Assembly (NCBI GenBank): GCA_905214525.1
Contig: CAJMMN010000007.1
Location: forward strand, 17,164-81,163
Reading direction: 5' to 3'
DNA: 64,000 nucleotides
From: an uncultured bacterium
Lineage (GTDB): Bacteria; Actinomycetota; Coriobacteriia; Coriobacteriales; Coriobacteriaceae
The notes beneath the pieces were generated by a model. It saw nothing but the letters and a program-made list of their open reading frames with translations, did not search any database and was not told where the DNA came from. The position numbers and the translations under genes were made by a program. This document shows positions 9,001 to 17,978 of this stretch, piece after piece. Positions within the stretch are counted from its first letter, which is position 1. Every line of letters starts with the position of its first letter.

Positions 9001-9458
9001 CCACCACGCTCGAGGCGAAAGAACTCGACCTTGCATCCAATACCGTCGTGACGGGCATTCGCATTGAATACGGTGCAGCAGCCGCCGACTTTACGACTCG
9101 AAGCGATACGGATTCTTGGACCCGCGATGATCTCAAAGATGAGCACGACGACCTTGACGATGCCAGAGCAATCCTTGGCACAGACGCTCGGAGCGCAGTC
9201 GTGCACATGCAGGCAACGTCGGCTTATACACCCCAAACTGCACTCACCAACAGCGCACGCGTCGATCTTTGCCGCAACGGTGGCGGCGATAAACTTGAGT
9301 CGCATGACGAGGACAGCGTCATTCAACGCTGTACCCTACCGCAGGACCTACCGGCAACAGGATCAGTTCCCATCGCCGCTTGCATCACCGCGCTCCTGAC
9401 CTCGGGTGCCGCAGCCCTATGGTTTGCTCTCCTTAGGTCAATTCCAAAGAAGCGCTAG
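6027..9458 (+). CDS. LPXTG-anchored thioester / multi-CnaB (SpaA-type) surface adhesin
   Basis: Cell-wall-anchored adhesin or pilin-like protein, 1143 residues. A signal peptide (to about residue 36, ending AAFA) is followed by a thioester-type domain: YCMN with Cys70 and TQLAVW with Gln128 are the residues that form an internal thioester in this family. At least six SpaA/CnaB-like modules follow, recognised by their terminal strands with the isopeptide Glu (YYLVETKAPAGY, FTIYESKAPEGY, YTVREVPETVPEG, YYVRETSAKEP, YEVVETQAPAGF, YSLRETMSP). The C-terminus has LPATG (1108-1112), a hydrophobic helix and a KKR tail. Start has AAGGAG. No sortase gene is in the window, so anchoring would use a housekeeping sortase. 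Confidence 0.9.
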   Translation: MSNAPTHSVHSAIATGPLLLLLFLLFGCLAPGAAFAVDGYDQLGFRTISDDCGPFFIGKYEAQDASIAYCMNQERPGPTKPGGPWLNFDQGWVWLDDEFAAIVCHGYPTATSFGGYHLSPDRARAATQLAVWMFNGTTHVDGTYSYTTAQGKTKSGHFTADNEVVAAARWLHDSAKSGSIKAAPHRARRYLGTVSGGSRRQDMLYVLPAVSVSFQKQSANAAITSGNNTYQFDGATFDVFESASGARVGTVQMDSNGRAQATLLPNTAYYLVETKAPAGYVPRPDRVAFTTGNDGGQVAIDEQPGAITLHVVKLDAATNAGPQVGASLAGAEFVCVSQSTPGWTQTLRTDESGRATLTDVPLGTFTIYESKAPEGYLPSGDSWSYTVGADQLGDSGVVEIESRVSDIPIAFDLEISKFKDYGNSDQSGLEQPAGDVVFEVVSNSSQQVVGTLTTNIYGFASTKDQPEAWFGTGKRPAGVHGAVPYDRAGYTVREVPETVPEGFKRAGEWTVEANQISDGAELQYIVDNHALSTHLQIVKRDAQTGASVLLAGFTFQLLDSNHKPVSQTCWYPAHNVMDTFTTDATGTVTLPESLVPGTYYVRETSAKEPYLVGGEIEVNIPADTNLTPVAIVSYYDHAATGNIRIVKTDAVDGSSLADAIFEIRASGDIVRPDGSIAALDGETVATVTTDETGEARADDLPLGSGTARYEVVETQAPAGFLLDRTSHIVDLTYADQKTPVVEARLNVSDDYTKVDISKVDASGEQEMKGAQLTLYGPDKTEIDSWTSSDKPHRIEHLAPGTYSLRETMSPRTYDLAEEITFEIKDTGEVQSVAMKDAPIEIKGQVDKRQELVQPIGKGLLANGDGKNRAAMQTNTDGLFSYTIDARNDSATWVDEFTITDDLECAKDGTARFVSIETPVAIGDLNGLCNVWYRTTPLDSTDIDEPANATLDDGHENPWLESDEVKESLGEDCRLVDYDGWHLWKADVSTTESTTLEAKELDLASNTVVTGIRIEYGAAAADFTTRSDTDSWTRDDLKDEHDDLDDARAILGTDARSAVVHMQATSAYTPQTALTNSARVDLCRNGGGDKLESHDEDSVIQRCTLPQDLPATGSVPIAACITALLTSGAAALWFALLRSIPKKR

Positions 9459-9470
9459 CGCGATGAAAAA

Positions 9471-9500
9471 GCGGGCGAGCCAGTCCCCCGGCTCGCCCGC
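9471..9500. terminator. Bidirectional terminator
   Basis: An 11-bp GC-rich stem, GCGGGCGAGCC / GGCTCGCCCGC, is flanked by A5 on the left and T3 on the right. It lies between the convergent adhesin gene and the leftward small membrane gene. Confidence 0.8.
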
Positions 9501-9524
9501 TTTCAATCATGTAAATCGCCGCAT

Positions 9525-9743
9525 CTACTCTGCAGACGAAGATCCACCATCAACGATTGCCTGCTCGGACTCAGGAATCCCATCGGCACCCGTACTCTGT
9601 TCTTGCTCCACCTCTTCGCTGATTGCGGAGGCGGGGGTCGAGCCCTTCGCGCCCACGATGTAGGCAGCTCCAAGCCCTAACGCAATGGCAATCAAGGTCA
9701 AAATCACGTAGACAGGCCAATGGCGCTTAATATACGAAAACAC
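9525..9743 (-). CDS. Small single-pass membrane protein, unknown
   Basis: 72 residues: a short basic N-terminus (MFSYIKRHW), one transmembrane helix (about 10-31, YVILTLIAIALGLGAAYIVG) and an acidic, Ser-rich tail. GTG start at 9743 with AAGGAG seven bases upstream. It follows the M28-like gene by 21 bp on the same strand, so they are probably cotranscribed and may act together at the membrane. I recognise no family. Confidence 0.65.
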   Translation of the reverse strand: MFSYIKRHWPVYVILTLIAIALGLGAAYIVGAKGSTPASAISEEVEQEQSTGADGIPESEQAIVDGGSSSAE

Positions 9744-9764
9744 GTTGACTCCTTAGAGCTCCGT

Positions 9765-12700
9765 CTACGAACGGCGGATAACCTCGGTCACGACCTCGGA
9801 TACCGTGGCAATGTTCGTCGGGTTGACATTGTGGGGCAGGTCGTCCTCGGTACGAGCGCAAGCCAGACGCGTGCCGTCCACGCCGGCGATGGTGAGGGCT
9901 CGGCGGCTCGCCTCGAGCGCGGCGTAGGCATCGGTCTTGGCATAGGGCATCTCGAGCGCGCCACAATCGACATGGAACGACTTGCACACCTTGCTGACCA
10001 GGTTCATGATGCGGCGATCGCCCTTGAGCAGCTGCTGTTCGCCCTCAACCGTCACCACCGAAAGCCTACCGGCGCCGACGGATTCAAGATTGATGAAGAA
10101 GACGCCGCGGAGCTTATCGCGATGCGAAGCCAAGAAGGCCTTCATACCGGAGCCATCACAATCCGAGGCGCCCGTTGCCACAAACCAGATATCGTGACCG
10201 AGCAGCTCATCGTCGCCCATAGAGGCGACAGCCGAGAGCATATCTTCGGAAGAAGCGCCGTCGGAAGACGTAGCGCCGCCCTTCCAGCCATCGTTATCGT
10301 CCTCGAAATTATCCCACGAACCGATGCCGCGACCGGACTTCTTGGCATCGTAATCGTCTTCGACGCCCAGCCAGTCACTCATGCTGTCCTGTTCGTTTTT
10401 CTTTTTACGACCGAACAGGCCGCCCAGGCCGCGCTTGCGAGACTTAGGTGCCGCAGGGGCGGGAGCCGAAATGGTCTCGATCGGCTGTGCGCCCGACGCA
10501 ACGGGCATAGGAGGCGCAACGGGTGCCGATGTGGGTTCGGGACCCTGAGCGGTAGCAAAGGGGTCGTTGACCTGTGCGGAGGGATCGGGAAGGTCGAACA
10601 GCGACGTGCGAGACGCAACGTTTGTCTGCTTCATCGACGGCAGCGACGGATCGGGAACCGAAGCCAGCGGAGACGAGGAGGGTGCAGGCGACGGTGCCGA
10701 CGCCGGATCGGGAACATTCATCTGCGGACGCGGCGATGCTTGGGAGGAAATCTGGGCCATAAGGGAATCGACCGTTTCGTCCTGAGTGGGAGCGACATCG
10801 GCAACCGTGGCACCGGAACCACTCGGGGCCGGCATGGTGAAAATCTGCGTGGAGTAAGGCCTCGACTCATCTGTCTCGGGAGCCTCGGAAACCGCAGGCA
10901 CTTCCTCCTGCTCGACCTCGGCCGAATCACCTTGATCGGCTGCCGCGTATTGCTCTTCGTCAGAGTTGGCCTCGACGGACTCGTCCTCGGCAGCATCCTG
11001 AATTTCGGCAGCATCAATGGGCTCGCCATCGTCTGCCGCGTCGCCCTGCTCATCGGAAACAGGAAGGGGCCCGGCAATCGCGGTGCCTTGCTTTTCAAAC
11101 GTTATCGTGGAATCGAACTGCGCGGCATCAAACGACATGGTGCTATCGATGTGCTGCTGAGCCTCGAAAGACGTCGTCGCCTCAACAACATCCGTGGACG
11201 CCGGTTGCTGGGACTCAAAGGACGTTGTAGCTTCGGCAGCGTCGACGGGCACGGACTGCATAGCCTCGTTCTGCTCGAGCTCTTGCGCCGCGCGCTCACG
11301 TGCCGCCTCGGCTGCCTGCTGCTGAGCGATAGCCTCCTGCTCGGCAGCCTCGCGTGCGGCAGCGCGCTTCTCCTCGAAATCGTCGACAAATTTCTTGCCC
11401 TTTGCAAGCGCACCCTTAAAGAAGTTGGAAGCACTGGCGCCAATCGAAGAGAACGCGGATGCAATATCGGCATGGGGCGTTGCCGCGGGAATCTCGGCCG
11501 AAAAATCAGTATCGCTCTCGTAAGACACGCGCCTCGGCTGTTCAACGTAATCGTCGTCAGGCTCGTCCGCAACGTCTTGCGCCGGCGCGGCGGGGGCCAA
11601 AATGTCCAGTCCTGCCGCGGGATCGATCGCGGACACCGCCTCGGGCTCGGCAACGGCAGCGGTAACCGCGGCAGACTCATCATCCACGGTGACGGCGGGC
11701 GCAGGTGCAGTCACGACGGAGGCAGGCTCGGGCTCAAACGTCGGCTCCTCGCCCTCCTCGTAATCGAGCGTGCAGGACTCGGGAAGCATCCCGAGCGCAC
11801 GGATGGCATCCGAACCAAAGCGGATGTTGCCGGCGGCATTGCGATAGAGCTTGGGCTCGGGCTCGGCCGCGACAGGCTCCTCCGCCGGCTCGGCAGCGGA
11901 AACCTCGTCATTGAACTCTTCGGCCTGGACAGCCTGATTCTGATCCTCGGGCACAATGGCGCCAATCAGCGTCTCGTCGGCAGACGCACCCTCAAAGCCC
12001 TCGATCTGCTCGTCGAAATCCTCACCCTGTTCGGGCTCGGCCTGAGCGTCGGGAGCAATCGGCTGACCGAACTCATCCTCGGCGTAGGTAGGCTCTTCAT
12101 ACTCGATGGTGTTGCCGTAGTCGTTTTGCTGTTGGGCCGCGGCATACTCCGCTGCTGCGCGCGCCATCTCCTCGGCACGACGCTTCTGCTCCCCAAAATA
12201 GGTATCGAACGGAACATCGTCGGGAAACTCGTTTTCGCCCTGGAAGGGAGCAACGTTGTCCATAACGCCGAGCATAGCGGCGACAGAAGACTTGTTGCAC
12301 ACCGCGCCGGACGTATAGGGAAGAATGTAGCGGTTAGAAATGATGTTTGCCGCGTTGGCGAGCGCAACGAGGGAAGCGAGGATCGCGACAATCCACAGCA
12401 GAACCTTGAGCGCGCCGGGGAGCGGCAGGATACGCAAGATGGCAACGGCAGCAGGGGCAACCGTGGCAACGGGCAACAGCTTGGCGATGAGCGCACGATA
12501 CGAAGCATAGGGCTCGCGGGCGAGCAGCTCAGCACGGGGAGAGTCGTAGTGTGCGACAACGACCACCGGGCGGTTGCGCGGAGACGCGAGCGGGCCCGAG
12601 GCCTTGTGGTAGGCGATGACATTTTGGCTCACGCCCGTCTTGCCCAGGCGTGAAACCACGGGGTGGCCCGTGCGCTCGAGCACGTAAAGAACGGCGCCGA

Positions 12701-12962
12701 CAATGGCCAGCAAGGTGCCGACCAAGCCGATGCCGCCGCCGATGCCCATCAGCAGGGCGCCGGCAAACGCAAGAATACCGGTAACGGCAAATGCCAACCT
12801 GCTGGGCGCCGGGGCATTGAACTCCTGAACCTCGGGATCAAAGCCGTGGTTGCGGAAGATCTGAGCGATATCCTCGGCAGCCAAGCGCTCTTCTTCGCTG
12901 CATGCCGGCGTGATGCCGGTGTTCTGCAGCAGGTGGTTAATATAGTTCTGGGTGTTCGCCAT
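9765..12962 (-). CDS. Membrane protein with degenerate M28-peptidase fold and long acidic insert
   Basis: A 1065-residue protein. N-terminal and C-terminal halves together resemble an M28 aminopeptidase: the first metal motif is intact (AHYDSP, His138/Asp140), but later expected ligands are not. The position matching GAxDN is GAVCN (Cys222), the catalytic EE pair is SD (933-934), NLDxVG is NLESVG (Glu960) and the last His is TDA (1010-1012). Two hydrophobic regions (about 56-95 and 160-207) indicate membrane insertion. Residues about 240-905 form an acidic, Pro/Ala/Glu-rich, probably disordered insert with a coiled-coil-like stretch. Start 12962 has GGAGCG upstream; an upstream in-frame start at 13112 gives an unlikely extension. 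Likely a pseudoenzyme; function unknown. Confidence 0.7.
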   Translation of the reverse strand: MANTQNYINHLLQNTGITPACSEEERLAAEDIAQIFRNHGFDPEVQEFNAPAPSRLAFAVTGILAFAGALLMGIGGGIGLVGTLLAIVGAVLYVLERTGHPVVSRLGKTGVSQNVIAYHKASGPLASPRNRPVVVVAHYDSPRAELLAREPYASYRALIAKLLPVATVAPAAVAILRILPLPGALKVLLWIVAILASLVALANAANIISNRYILPYTSGAVCNKSSVAAMLGVMDNVAPFQGENEFPDDVPFDTYFGEQKRRAEEMARAAAEYAAAQQQNDYGNTIEYEEPTYAEDEFGQPIAPDAQAEPEQGEDFDEQIEGFEGASADETLIGAIVPEDQNQAVQAEEFNDEVSAAEPAEEPVAAEPEPKLYRNAAGNIRFGSDAIRALGMLPESCTLDYEEGEEPTFEPEPASVVTAPAPAVTVDDESAAVTAAVAEPEAVSAIDPAAGLDILAPAAPAQDVADEPDDDYVEQPRRVSYESDTDFSAEIPAATPHADIASAFSSIGASASNFFKGALAKGKKFVDDFEEKRAAAREAAEQEAIAQQQAAEAARERAAQELEQNEAMQSVPVDAAEATTSFESQQPASTDVVEATTSFEAQQHIDSTMSFDAAQFDSTITFEKQGTAIAGPLPVSDEQGDAADDGEPIDAAEIQDAAEDESVEANSDEEQYAAADQGDSAEVEQEEVPAVSEAPETDESRPYSTQIFTMPAPSGSGATVADVAPTQDETVDSLMAQISSQASPRPQMNVPDPASAPSPAPSSSPLASVPDPSLPSMKQTNVASRTSLFDLPDPSAQVNDPFATAQGPEPTSAPVAPPMPVASGAQPIETISAPAPAAPKSRKRGLGGLFGRKKKNEQDSMSDWLGVEDDYDAKKSGRGIGSWDNFEDDNDGWKGGATSSDGASSEDMLSAVASMGDDELLGHDIWFVATGASDCDGSGMKAFLASHRDKLRGVFFINLESVGAGRLSVVTVEGEQQLLKGDRRIMNLVSKVCKSFHVDCGALEMPYAKTDAYAALEASRRALTIAGVDGTRLACARTEDDLPHNVNPTNIATVSEVVTEVIRRS

Positions 12963-13160
12963 GTGCGCTCCACATCCATAATCCGACAAATAGGCCCAAT
13001 GCATGCACATTAGAACCGTATATAGTCGAAAGTATACCCCGAGCGAGCGCAAACGACCGAATTCGGGCCATCTTAACGCCCCGAGCGGACAAGGATATAG
13101 CCTAATCTCCATATCGGACTAAAATCATGGCAGCAAACCACCTTCTCATGCGAGGACTCT

Positions 13161-14183
13161 ATGACGGCAAGCGACGCGACCGCGACAATTAAAAAGGGGA
13201 ATTCGGAGCCCAGTTTCGATAAAACGGCCCAGCGCATCCTCAATCTTTTCTTTGTGCTCAACAGCTCCCCCGAACCGCTGACGACCGAGCAGATCGTCTT
13301 GGATTCTGACCTGGGATATGGCTCGGGCAATATCGACTCGGATAAGCGCAAGTTTCGGCGCGATCGTGACAAACTGTTCGAACGCGGCATCTTAATCAAG
13401 GAGGTTCGCCCCGCCGGCGCGCAGGAGACCGAGGAAAGCTCATGGACAATCGACCGCGAGCACACGTTTGCTGCAGGCGGCCTCATCACCGCAGACGACG
13501 CCGATATCCTGCTCAACGCCATCGACCAGACGCTAGCGGCCGGCTCATCCACTTTTGCCGCGCCGCTTGCCGATATTCGTTCCAAGATTGCCTACCTCAC
13601 CGGCATGTCGGCGGTAGACGAAGCACCGATCCGCCGCTCTCCCACCGTCGATGCGGTATGGAGCGCCTTTGCCGAGCGATGCGCGCTGCGATTTTTATAT
13701 CAGAACGGACGCGGTGAGCAGAAAGAGCGTACCGTCTGCGTCTACGGCATGTTCGAGCGCGAGGGCGTTGCGTACTTCTGCGGCCTCGACAATGCCACCG
13801 GCGACATCAGGACATTCCGCTGCGACCGTATCGTTCGCGCTTGGCGTCCTTCGAAGGCCTACGTTATCCCTGCGGACTTCAACCTCAGCGACTACCTGTT
13901 CTTTGAATTCGATTTTGCCGACCGCCCGCCCGTTGCGGCTACGTTCTCGTTCGCCCCGCAGGCGCAGATCGATATGATCAACGGCCTCACGCGCGGGCGA
14001 GGTGAGCTCGCACACACCGATTCGGGATGGACTTGGACCGTTGACGTGCGCGATCTTGAAGCCGCCGCCTCATTTTGCATGGCCCACGCCATGGACGGCA
14101 TGAGGCCCATGGCCCCCAAATCGCTCAAGCAGGCGTGGAACCACCTCATTGAAAGGACGGTGCACGAGCATGCCCGTGCGTAA
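13161..14183 (+). CDS. WYL-domain transcriptional regulator (PafB-like), first of a pair
   Basis: 340 residues: an N-terminal winged-helix region (about 20-90, RILNLFFVLNSSPEPLTTEQIV) followed by a WYL domain (about 165-245, including FLYQNGRGEQKERTVCVYGMFERE and FRCDRIVRAWR). Tandem WYL genes of this type in actinobacteria (PafB/PafC) activate DNA-damage genes; the same role is inferred, not shown. Start ATG with GAGGA upstream. It overlaps the second WYL gene by 14 bp, which suggests that the two products form one complex. Confidence 0.8.
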   Translation: MTASDATATIKKGNSEPSFDKTAQRILNLFFVLNSSPEPLTTEQIVLDSDLGYGSGNIDSDKRKFRRDRDKLFERGILIKEVRPAGAQETEESSWTIDREHTFAAGGLITADDADILLNAIDQTLAAGSSTFAAPLADIRSKIAYLTGMSAVDEAPIRRSPTVDAVWSAFAERCALRFLYQNGRGEQKERTVCVYGMFEREGVAYFCGLDNATGDIRTFRCDRIVRAWRPSKAYVIPADFNLSDYLFFEFDFADRPPVAATFSFAPQAQIDMINGLTRGRGELAHTDSGWTWTVDVRDLEAAASFCMAHAMDGMRPMAPKSLKQAWNHLIERTVHEHARA

Positions 14184-15087
14184 ACTCACCAGCGAGCAGA
14201 GGCTCTCGCGCGCCATCGACATCATGGAGGCCCTCTACGCCGCCGGCGAGAGCGGCATGACACGAACTGAGATTTGCAGTCGCTTTGACATCACGGGAGT
14301 GTCGCTCGACGAGATTCTCGAGATCGTCTCGACGCTTGCGGACCGAGAATCGGGCGCACGTATTATCTGCGAGCACCGTGGCGAGTGCGTGGTCCTCACC
14401 GGTGATGCGGGGCGCGTGCTGCCGCTGCGTCTGAGTGCCGCCGAGGGCGCTGTGCTCAACCATGAACTTGAATCATTGGGGATCGAACCTCAAGCGGCGG
14501 CTCGAATACGGCGGGCCCTTCTTCCCAAAGAGCTCGGATACAACCAGCGCGTCTTTGACACCGTCGCCCACGGATCGCACTGGCAGCAGCTGAGCTGCGC
14601 CATTCGGGACGGCGTTCGCTGCCGCATCTCGTATCGCTCGATGGATGACACACAGGCGCGCGAGCGTTTGGTTGACCCCTTGCGCATCACAACAAACGGC
14701 GACCAAACGTATCTGATTGCCTGGGATGTCGCGGTCGATGAACAGCGTACCTATCGTATGGATAAAATCGAGGGCCTGGTCTTGACCGACGACTCCGTCG
14801 TGCGCCACGCACCGGAGCCCGCGACCCTCCACGACTCCCTCGCCCAGGCGGAGCGGAGCACGAAGCTTCTCATGCCGCGCGCCTTGGCAGAGCGCCTAGA
14901 CTGGCCCGGCATCATGTCGATTGAACCCAATGGGGCGGACAGCTCAACAGTGAATGTACGCTACGGCTCCGAGCGCTGGCTGTTAAGCCAGGTAATCGCA
15001 GCGGGCGGGGCCATCCGCATCTTGGATGACCCCGCCCTGTCAGAGCGTCTGTGCGATATGGCAAAATCCCTCGTCTGTCCGCTTTAG
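14170..15087 (+). CDS. WYL-domain transcriptional regulator (PafC-like), second of a pair
   Basis: 305 residues beginning MPVRKLTSEQRLSRAIDIMEAL: an HTH region (residues about 8-60), then a WYL domain (about 145-225, CRISYRSMDDTQARERLVDPLRI, YLIAWD and YRMDKIEGL). ATG 14170 has AAAGGACGG nine bases upstream; an earlier TTG in the frame is not needed. It is translationally coupled to the preceding WYL gene. It converges on the dinG-like gene, whose stop overlaps this one by 4 bp, so no terminator separates them. Confidence 0.8.
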   Translation: MPVRKLTSEQRLSRAIDIMEALYAAGESGMTRTEICSRFDITGVSLDEILEIVSTLADRESGARIICEHRGECVVLTGDAGRVLPLRLSAAEGAVLNHELESLGIEPQAAARIRRALLPKELGYNQRVFDTVAHGSHWQQLSCAIRDGVRCRISYRSMDDTQARERLVDPLRITTNGDQTYLIAWDVAVDEQRTYRMDKIEGLVLTDDSVVRHAPEPATLHDSLAQAERSTKLLMPRALAERLDWPGIMSIEPNGADSSTVNVRYGSERWLLSQVIAAGGAIRILDDPALSERLCDMAKSLVCPL

Positions 15088-17978
15088 TGGCGCCGCTCGT
15101 GGCGCGCGCGCCACAGCTGTAGATAGTGCCCGATTTGTGCCGATTCGATGCGCTGATAGGAGCTCGTGGGCAGCGACGTTAAGAATTTCTTGCCGTAGCC
15201 CTTCGTCACCAGGCGCGGGTCGGCCAAGATGAGTACGCCACAATCGGTCGACGAGCGAATGAGGCGACCGGCCGCCTGCTTGACCTCGAGCACGGCCTCG
15301 GGCAGCGAATAGCGCGCCCAGGCGCGGTCTTCGCGCAGATTGCGCTCGCATGAGAGCGGGTCTGTGGGGCTCGAGAACGGCAGCTTGGGGATGATGACAC
15401 AGCGCAGCGTCTCGCCGCTGGCGTCAAACCCTTCCCAAAAGGCCTTAAGCGCAAAGAGCGACGAGGCCGGTTCGTTGATAAAGCGATCGCGCAGGCGGCG
15501 AGGAGACGAGTTGCGCTGCTGGCAGTTGAGTTCCAGGCCCGCACGAGCCATCTTGGGCTCGACGCGATTGTACAGCTCCTCCATGTCACGCCTGTTGGTG
15601 AACAGCGTGAGCACCGAGCCACCCATGGCAAGATGAGCGTCGACCAGCACACGCTCGAGCGCCGAAAGATAGCCTTCGCGGTCGCGCGGATCGGGAATAT
15701 CCCCAGCCACGACCACGGCCATATTCGAATCGAAGTCGTAGCTCGAATCCAAGTGCAGCGACGATGATGTCGAGGCACCGATGCGATCGAGGCCGACGGC
15801 GTGGTTAAAGTGCTCAAAGCTCTTGGAAACCGTCATAGTCGCCGATGCGAAGATAGCCGTGTGGACCTCGGGCAGCCACTCGGTTGCCAAGGCCTCGCCA
15901 ATATCGATGCGCTCCGCGGTCATCGACTCGCCGCCGGCACGCAGCCTGCGATTGACTTGCAATGAGTACACGTAGTGTTCGTCGGTACCGTCAATGATGA
16001 GCTTGAGGTTCTCGGCCAGCTCGTGCAGGCGGCGCGAGATATCACCCAGGTCGACAACGACCTCGGGCTTGTCGGCGGCAACGGACTGCACGAGCGCGTC
16101 GACACTCTTGTCAGCTTGTTCCAATGCGTCGATGGCAGCGTAGGCCGACTGTAAGAAATCATGCCAGTCGTCAGATTCGCGCAGCTCGGGGCCAATCCAT
16201 AGGTTCGCATTGTCATAGCCCCCGCGAGCACGGCGGCCAAGCTCGCGAACGCCGTCAAACACATCGGCAATCGCCATGCTCGCACGCGCAACCGTCGACG
16301 TCGCCTTGGCGGTAAGACCCAGGTAGAGCGTAGAGCCCTCCGAGGTTGCCAAATCGCGGGAAACCTGGCTCAGCGCACCGGCGCTCGAGCCACCCAGGCG
16401 CTCAAACAGAACGCGCGATTCATCCGCCGACACCACGCGCGCCCATTGACGGCGTGCCTCGCGCTCGATGGAGTGGGCCTCATCGATCACCCAGTGACGA
16501 ATCGGAGGCAAGATTCTGCCCTCGGCCGCAACATTGCGGAACAGCAGGGAATGGTTGGTGACCACCACATCGGCATGCGCTGCACGACGGCGAGCGCCGT
16601 GGACCAGGCATTTATCGGGGAAGAACGGGCATAGGCGACGGGCGCACTCGCGCGACGCCGTCGTAAAGTCGGGACGGTTGACACTGCGCCAGCGAATGCC
16701 GAGCGAGTCGAGGTCGCCATCGGCCGACTGACACACGTACGCCATGATGACCGCGACTGCCGTAAGCGTGTCGGCGGGATCACGCTTAGTCGTAATTTCG
16801 ACTTGGCCGCGGCTCATGCGCTCAAGCTTGCGCAAGCATGGATAGTGGTCATAGCCCTTAAGGGCGCAAAACGATAGGCCGCCGTCCAGCTGCTCGGCAA
16901 GTTTGGGCAGCTCGTGATACATGAGCTGGTCGGCAAGATTATTCGATTTGGTCGCAATACCAACCGTGATGTTGTTGCGGCGCGCGGCCTCGGCAAAAGG
17001 CACTAGGTAAGCCATCGATTTGCCGACGCCCGTCCCCGCCTCAATCACGCGATGCGTTCCCGTAACGAGTGCGTCACGGACCTCGAGCGCCATCGCGATT
17101 TGCTCATCGCGCGGCTCGTACGTGGGATACATGCGATTAACCAGGCCGCCCGGCGCATAGTCCGCCTCGATTTCCTCGCGGCTCGGCATCTTAAGGACCG
17201 GCAGCTCGTCCGCATCAACGCGATCATCGGCCCGATCGGCCTTGAGTACGTCGGCGCGGGCGGCGCTGAGAGAGAAGATGGAACCGGGGTTCTGTCCCGC
17301 CAAGAAGGAGAAGATGGGACGATAGGACCAGGGTACGTCGGGGTGCATGTCGGCCAGGCGCGTCATTAAGCCCTGAGGCAAGTCGGTGAGCGCCACGAGT
17401 AACACGCGCCACACACCACACAGGGCGTCGACATCGGCGTTGGCGCGGTGCGACACCGAGTCGCAGCCAAACAGGTCGGCCATGAAAGACAGCTTATGCG
17501 AGGCCAGGCGCGGAAGCGCGATGCGCGACAGTGCCAGCGAATCGATCCAGATGTCGCTGACGTTGACACCGCCCTTGACCGACTCGATAAACGAACGGTC
17601 GAAGGTGGCGTTATGCGCAATCACCGGGCAGCCGCCGACAAAATCGGCGAGAGCGGCCACGGCCTCGACGGCCGATGGGGCATCCACCACATCGGCGTTT
17701 GTAATGCTCGTGAGTTCGGTAATCTCGGCGGGAATCAGCTGCTTGGGATGCACGAAGGTATCGAACCGATCGACAACCTCGCGGCCCGAAAGGCGGGCCG
17801 CTGATATCTCGATAAGCTCGTTGTCCTGCACCGAAAGACCCGTGGTCTCGGTATCGAGGACGATAACATCTTCCTCGATGAGACCAAACGATTGGGTTTT
17901 GGCGCGGTCGGCAAGCGTGGCATAGGAGTCGATGACAAACTGCGGCGTTCCTGACGAAACCGCGTCCTTGATTAGCAT
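15084..17978 (-). CDS. dinG: DinG-type helicase with N-terminal DEDDh 3'-5' exonuclease
   Basis: 964 residues. Exonuclease domain at about 38-195 (DTETTG at 42-47, AHNATFDRSF near 121, HRANADVDAL near 178). Then an XPD/DinG superfamily-2 helicase: Walker A GTGVGKS (315-321), DEAH (499-502), a four-cysteine Fe-S set (Cys381, 445, 450, 457) and C-terminal motifs QAAGRLIRSSTDCG near the end. It resolves R-loops or D-loops and unusual DNA structures in its family. It overlaps ddl by 7 bp upstream, so the two form an operon. The neighbouring WYL pair makes a DNA-repair theme plausible. Confidence 0.9.
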   Translation of the reverse strand: MLIKDAVSSGTPQFVIDSYATLADRAKTQSFGLIEEDVIVLDTETTGLSVQDNELIEISAARLSGREVVDRFDTFVHPKQLIPAEITELTSITNADVVDAPSAVEAVAALADFVGGCPVIAHNATFDRSFIESVKGGVNVSDIWIDSLALSRIALPRLASHKLSFMADLFGCDSVSHRANADVDALCGVWRVLLVALTDLPQGLMTRLADMHPDVPWSYRPIFSFLAGQNPGSIFSLSAARADVLKADRADDRVDADELPVLKMPSREEIEADYAPGGLVNRMYPTYEPRDEQIAMALEVRDALVTGTHRVIEAGTGVGKSMAYLVPFAEAARRNNITVGIATKSNNLADQLMYHELPKLAEQLDGGLSFCALKGYDHYPCLRKLERMSRGQVEITTKRDPADTLTAVAVIMAYVCQSADGDLDSLGIRWRSVNRPDFTTASRECARRLCPFFPDKCLVHGARRRAAHADVVVTNHSLLFRNVAAEGRILPPIRHWVIDEAHSIEREARRQWARVVSADESRVLFERLGGSSAGALSQVSRDLATSEGSTLYLGLTAKATSTVARASMAIADVFDGVRELGRRARGGYDNANLWIGPELRESDDWHDFLQSAYAAIDALEQADKSVDALVQSVAADKPEVVVDLGDISRRLHELAENLKLIIDGTDEHYVYSLQVNRRLRAGGESMTAERIDIGEALATEWLPEVHTAIFASATMTVSKSFEHFNHAVGLDRIGASTSSSLHLDSSYDFDSNMAVVVAGDIPDPRDREGYLSALERVLVDAHLAMGGSVLTLFTNRRDMEELYNRVEPKMARAGLELNCQQRNSSPRRLRDRFINEPASSLFALKAFWEGFDASGETLRCVIIPKLPFSSPTDPLSCERNLREDRAWARYSLPEAVLEVKQAAGRLIRSSTDCGVLILADPRLVTKGYGKKFLTSLPTSSYQRIESAQIGHYLQLWRARHERRH

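Noticed and set aside
9720..12653. 977-codon open frame on the plus strand
   Set aside because: Antisense to the M28-like gene; composition (long His/Arg/Gly/Leu runs) and no domain. The GC-rich codon pattern creates it.
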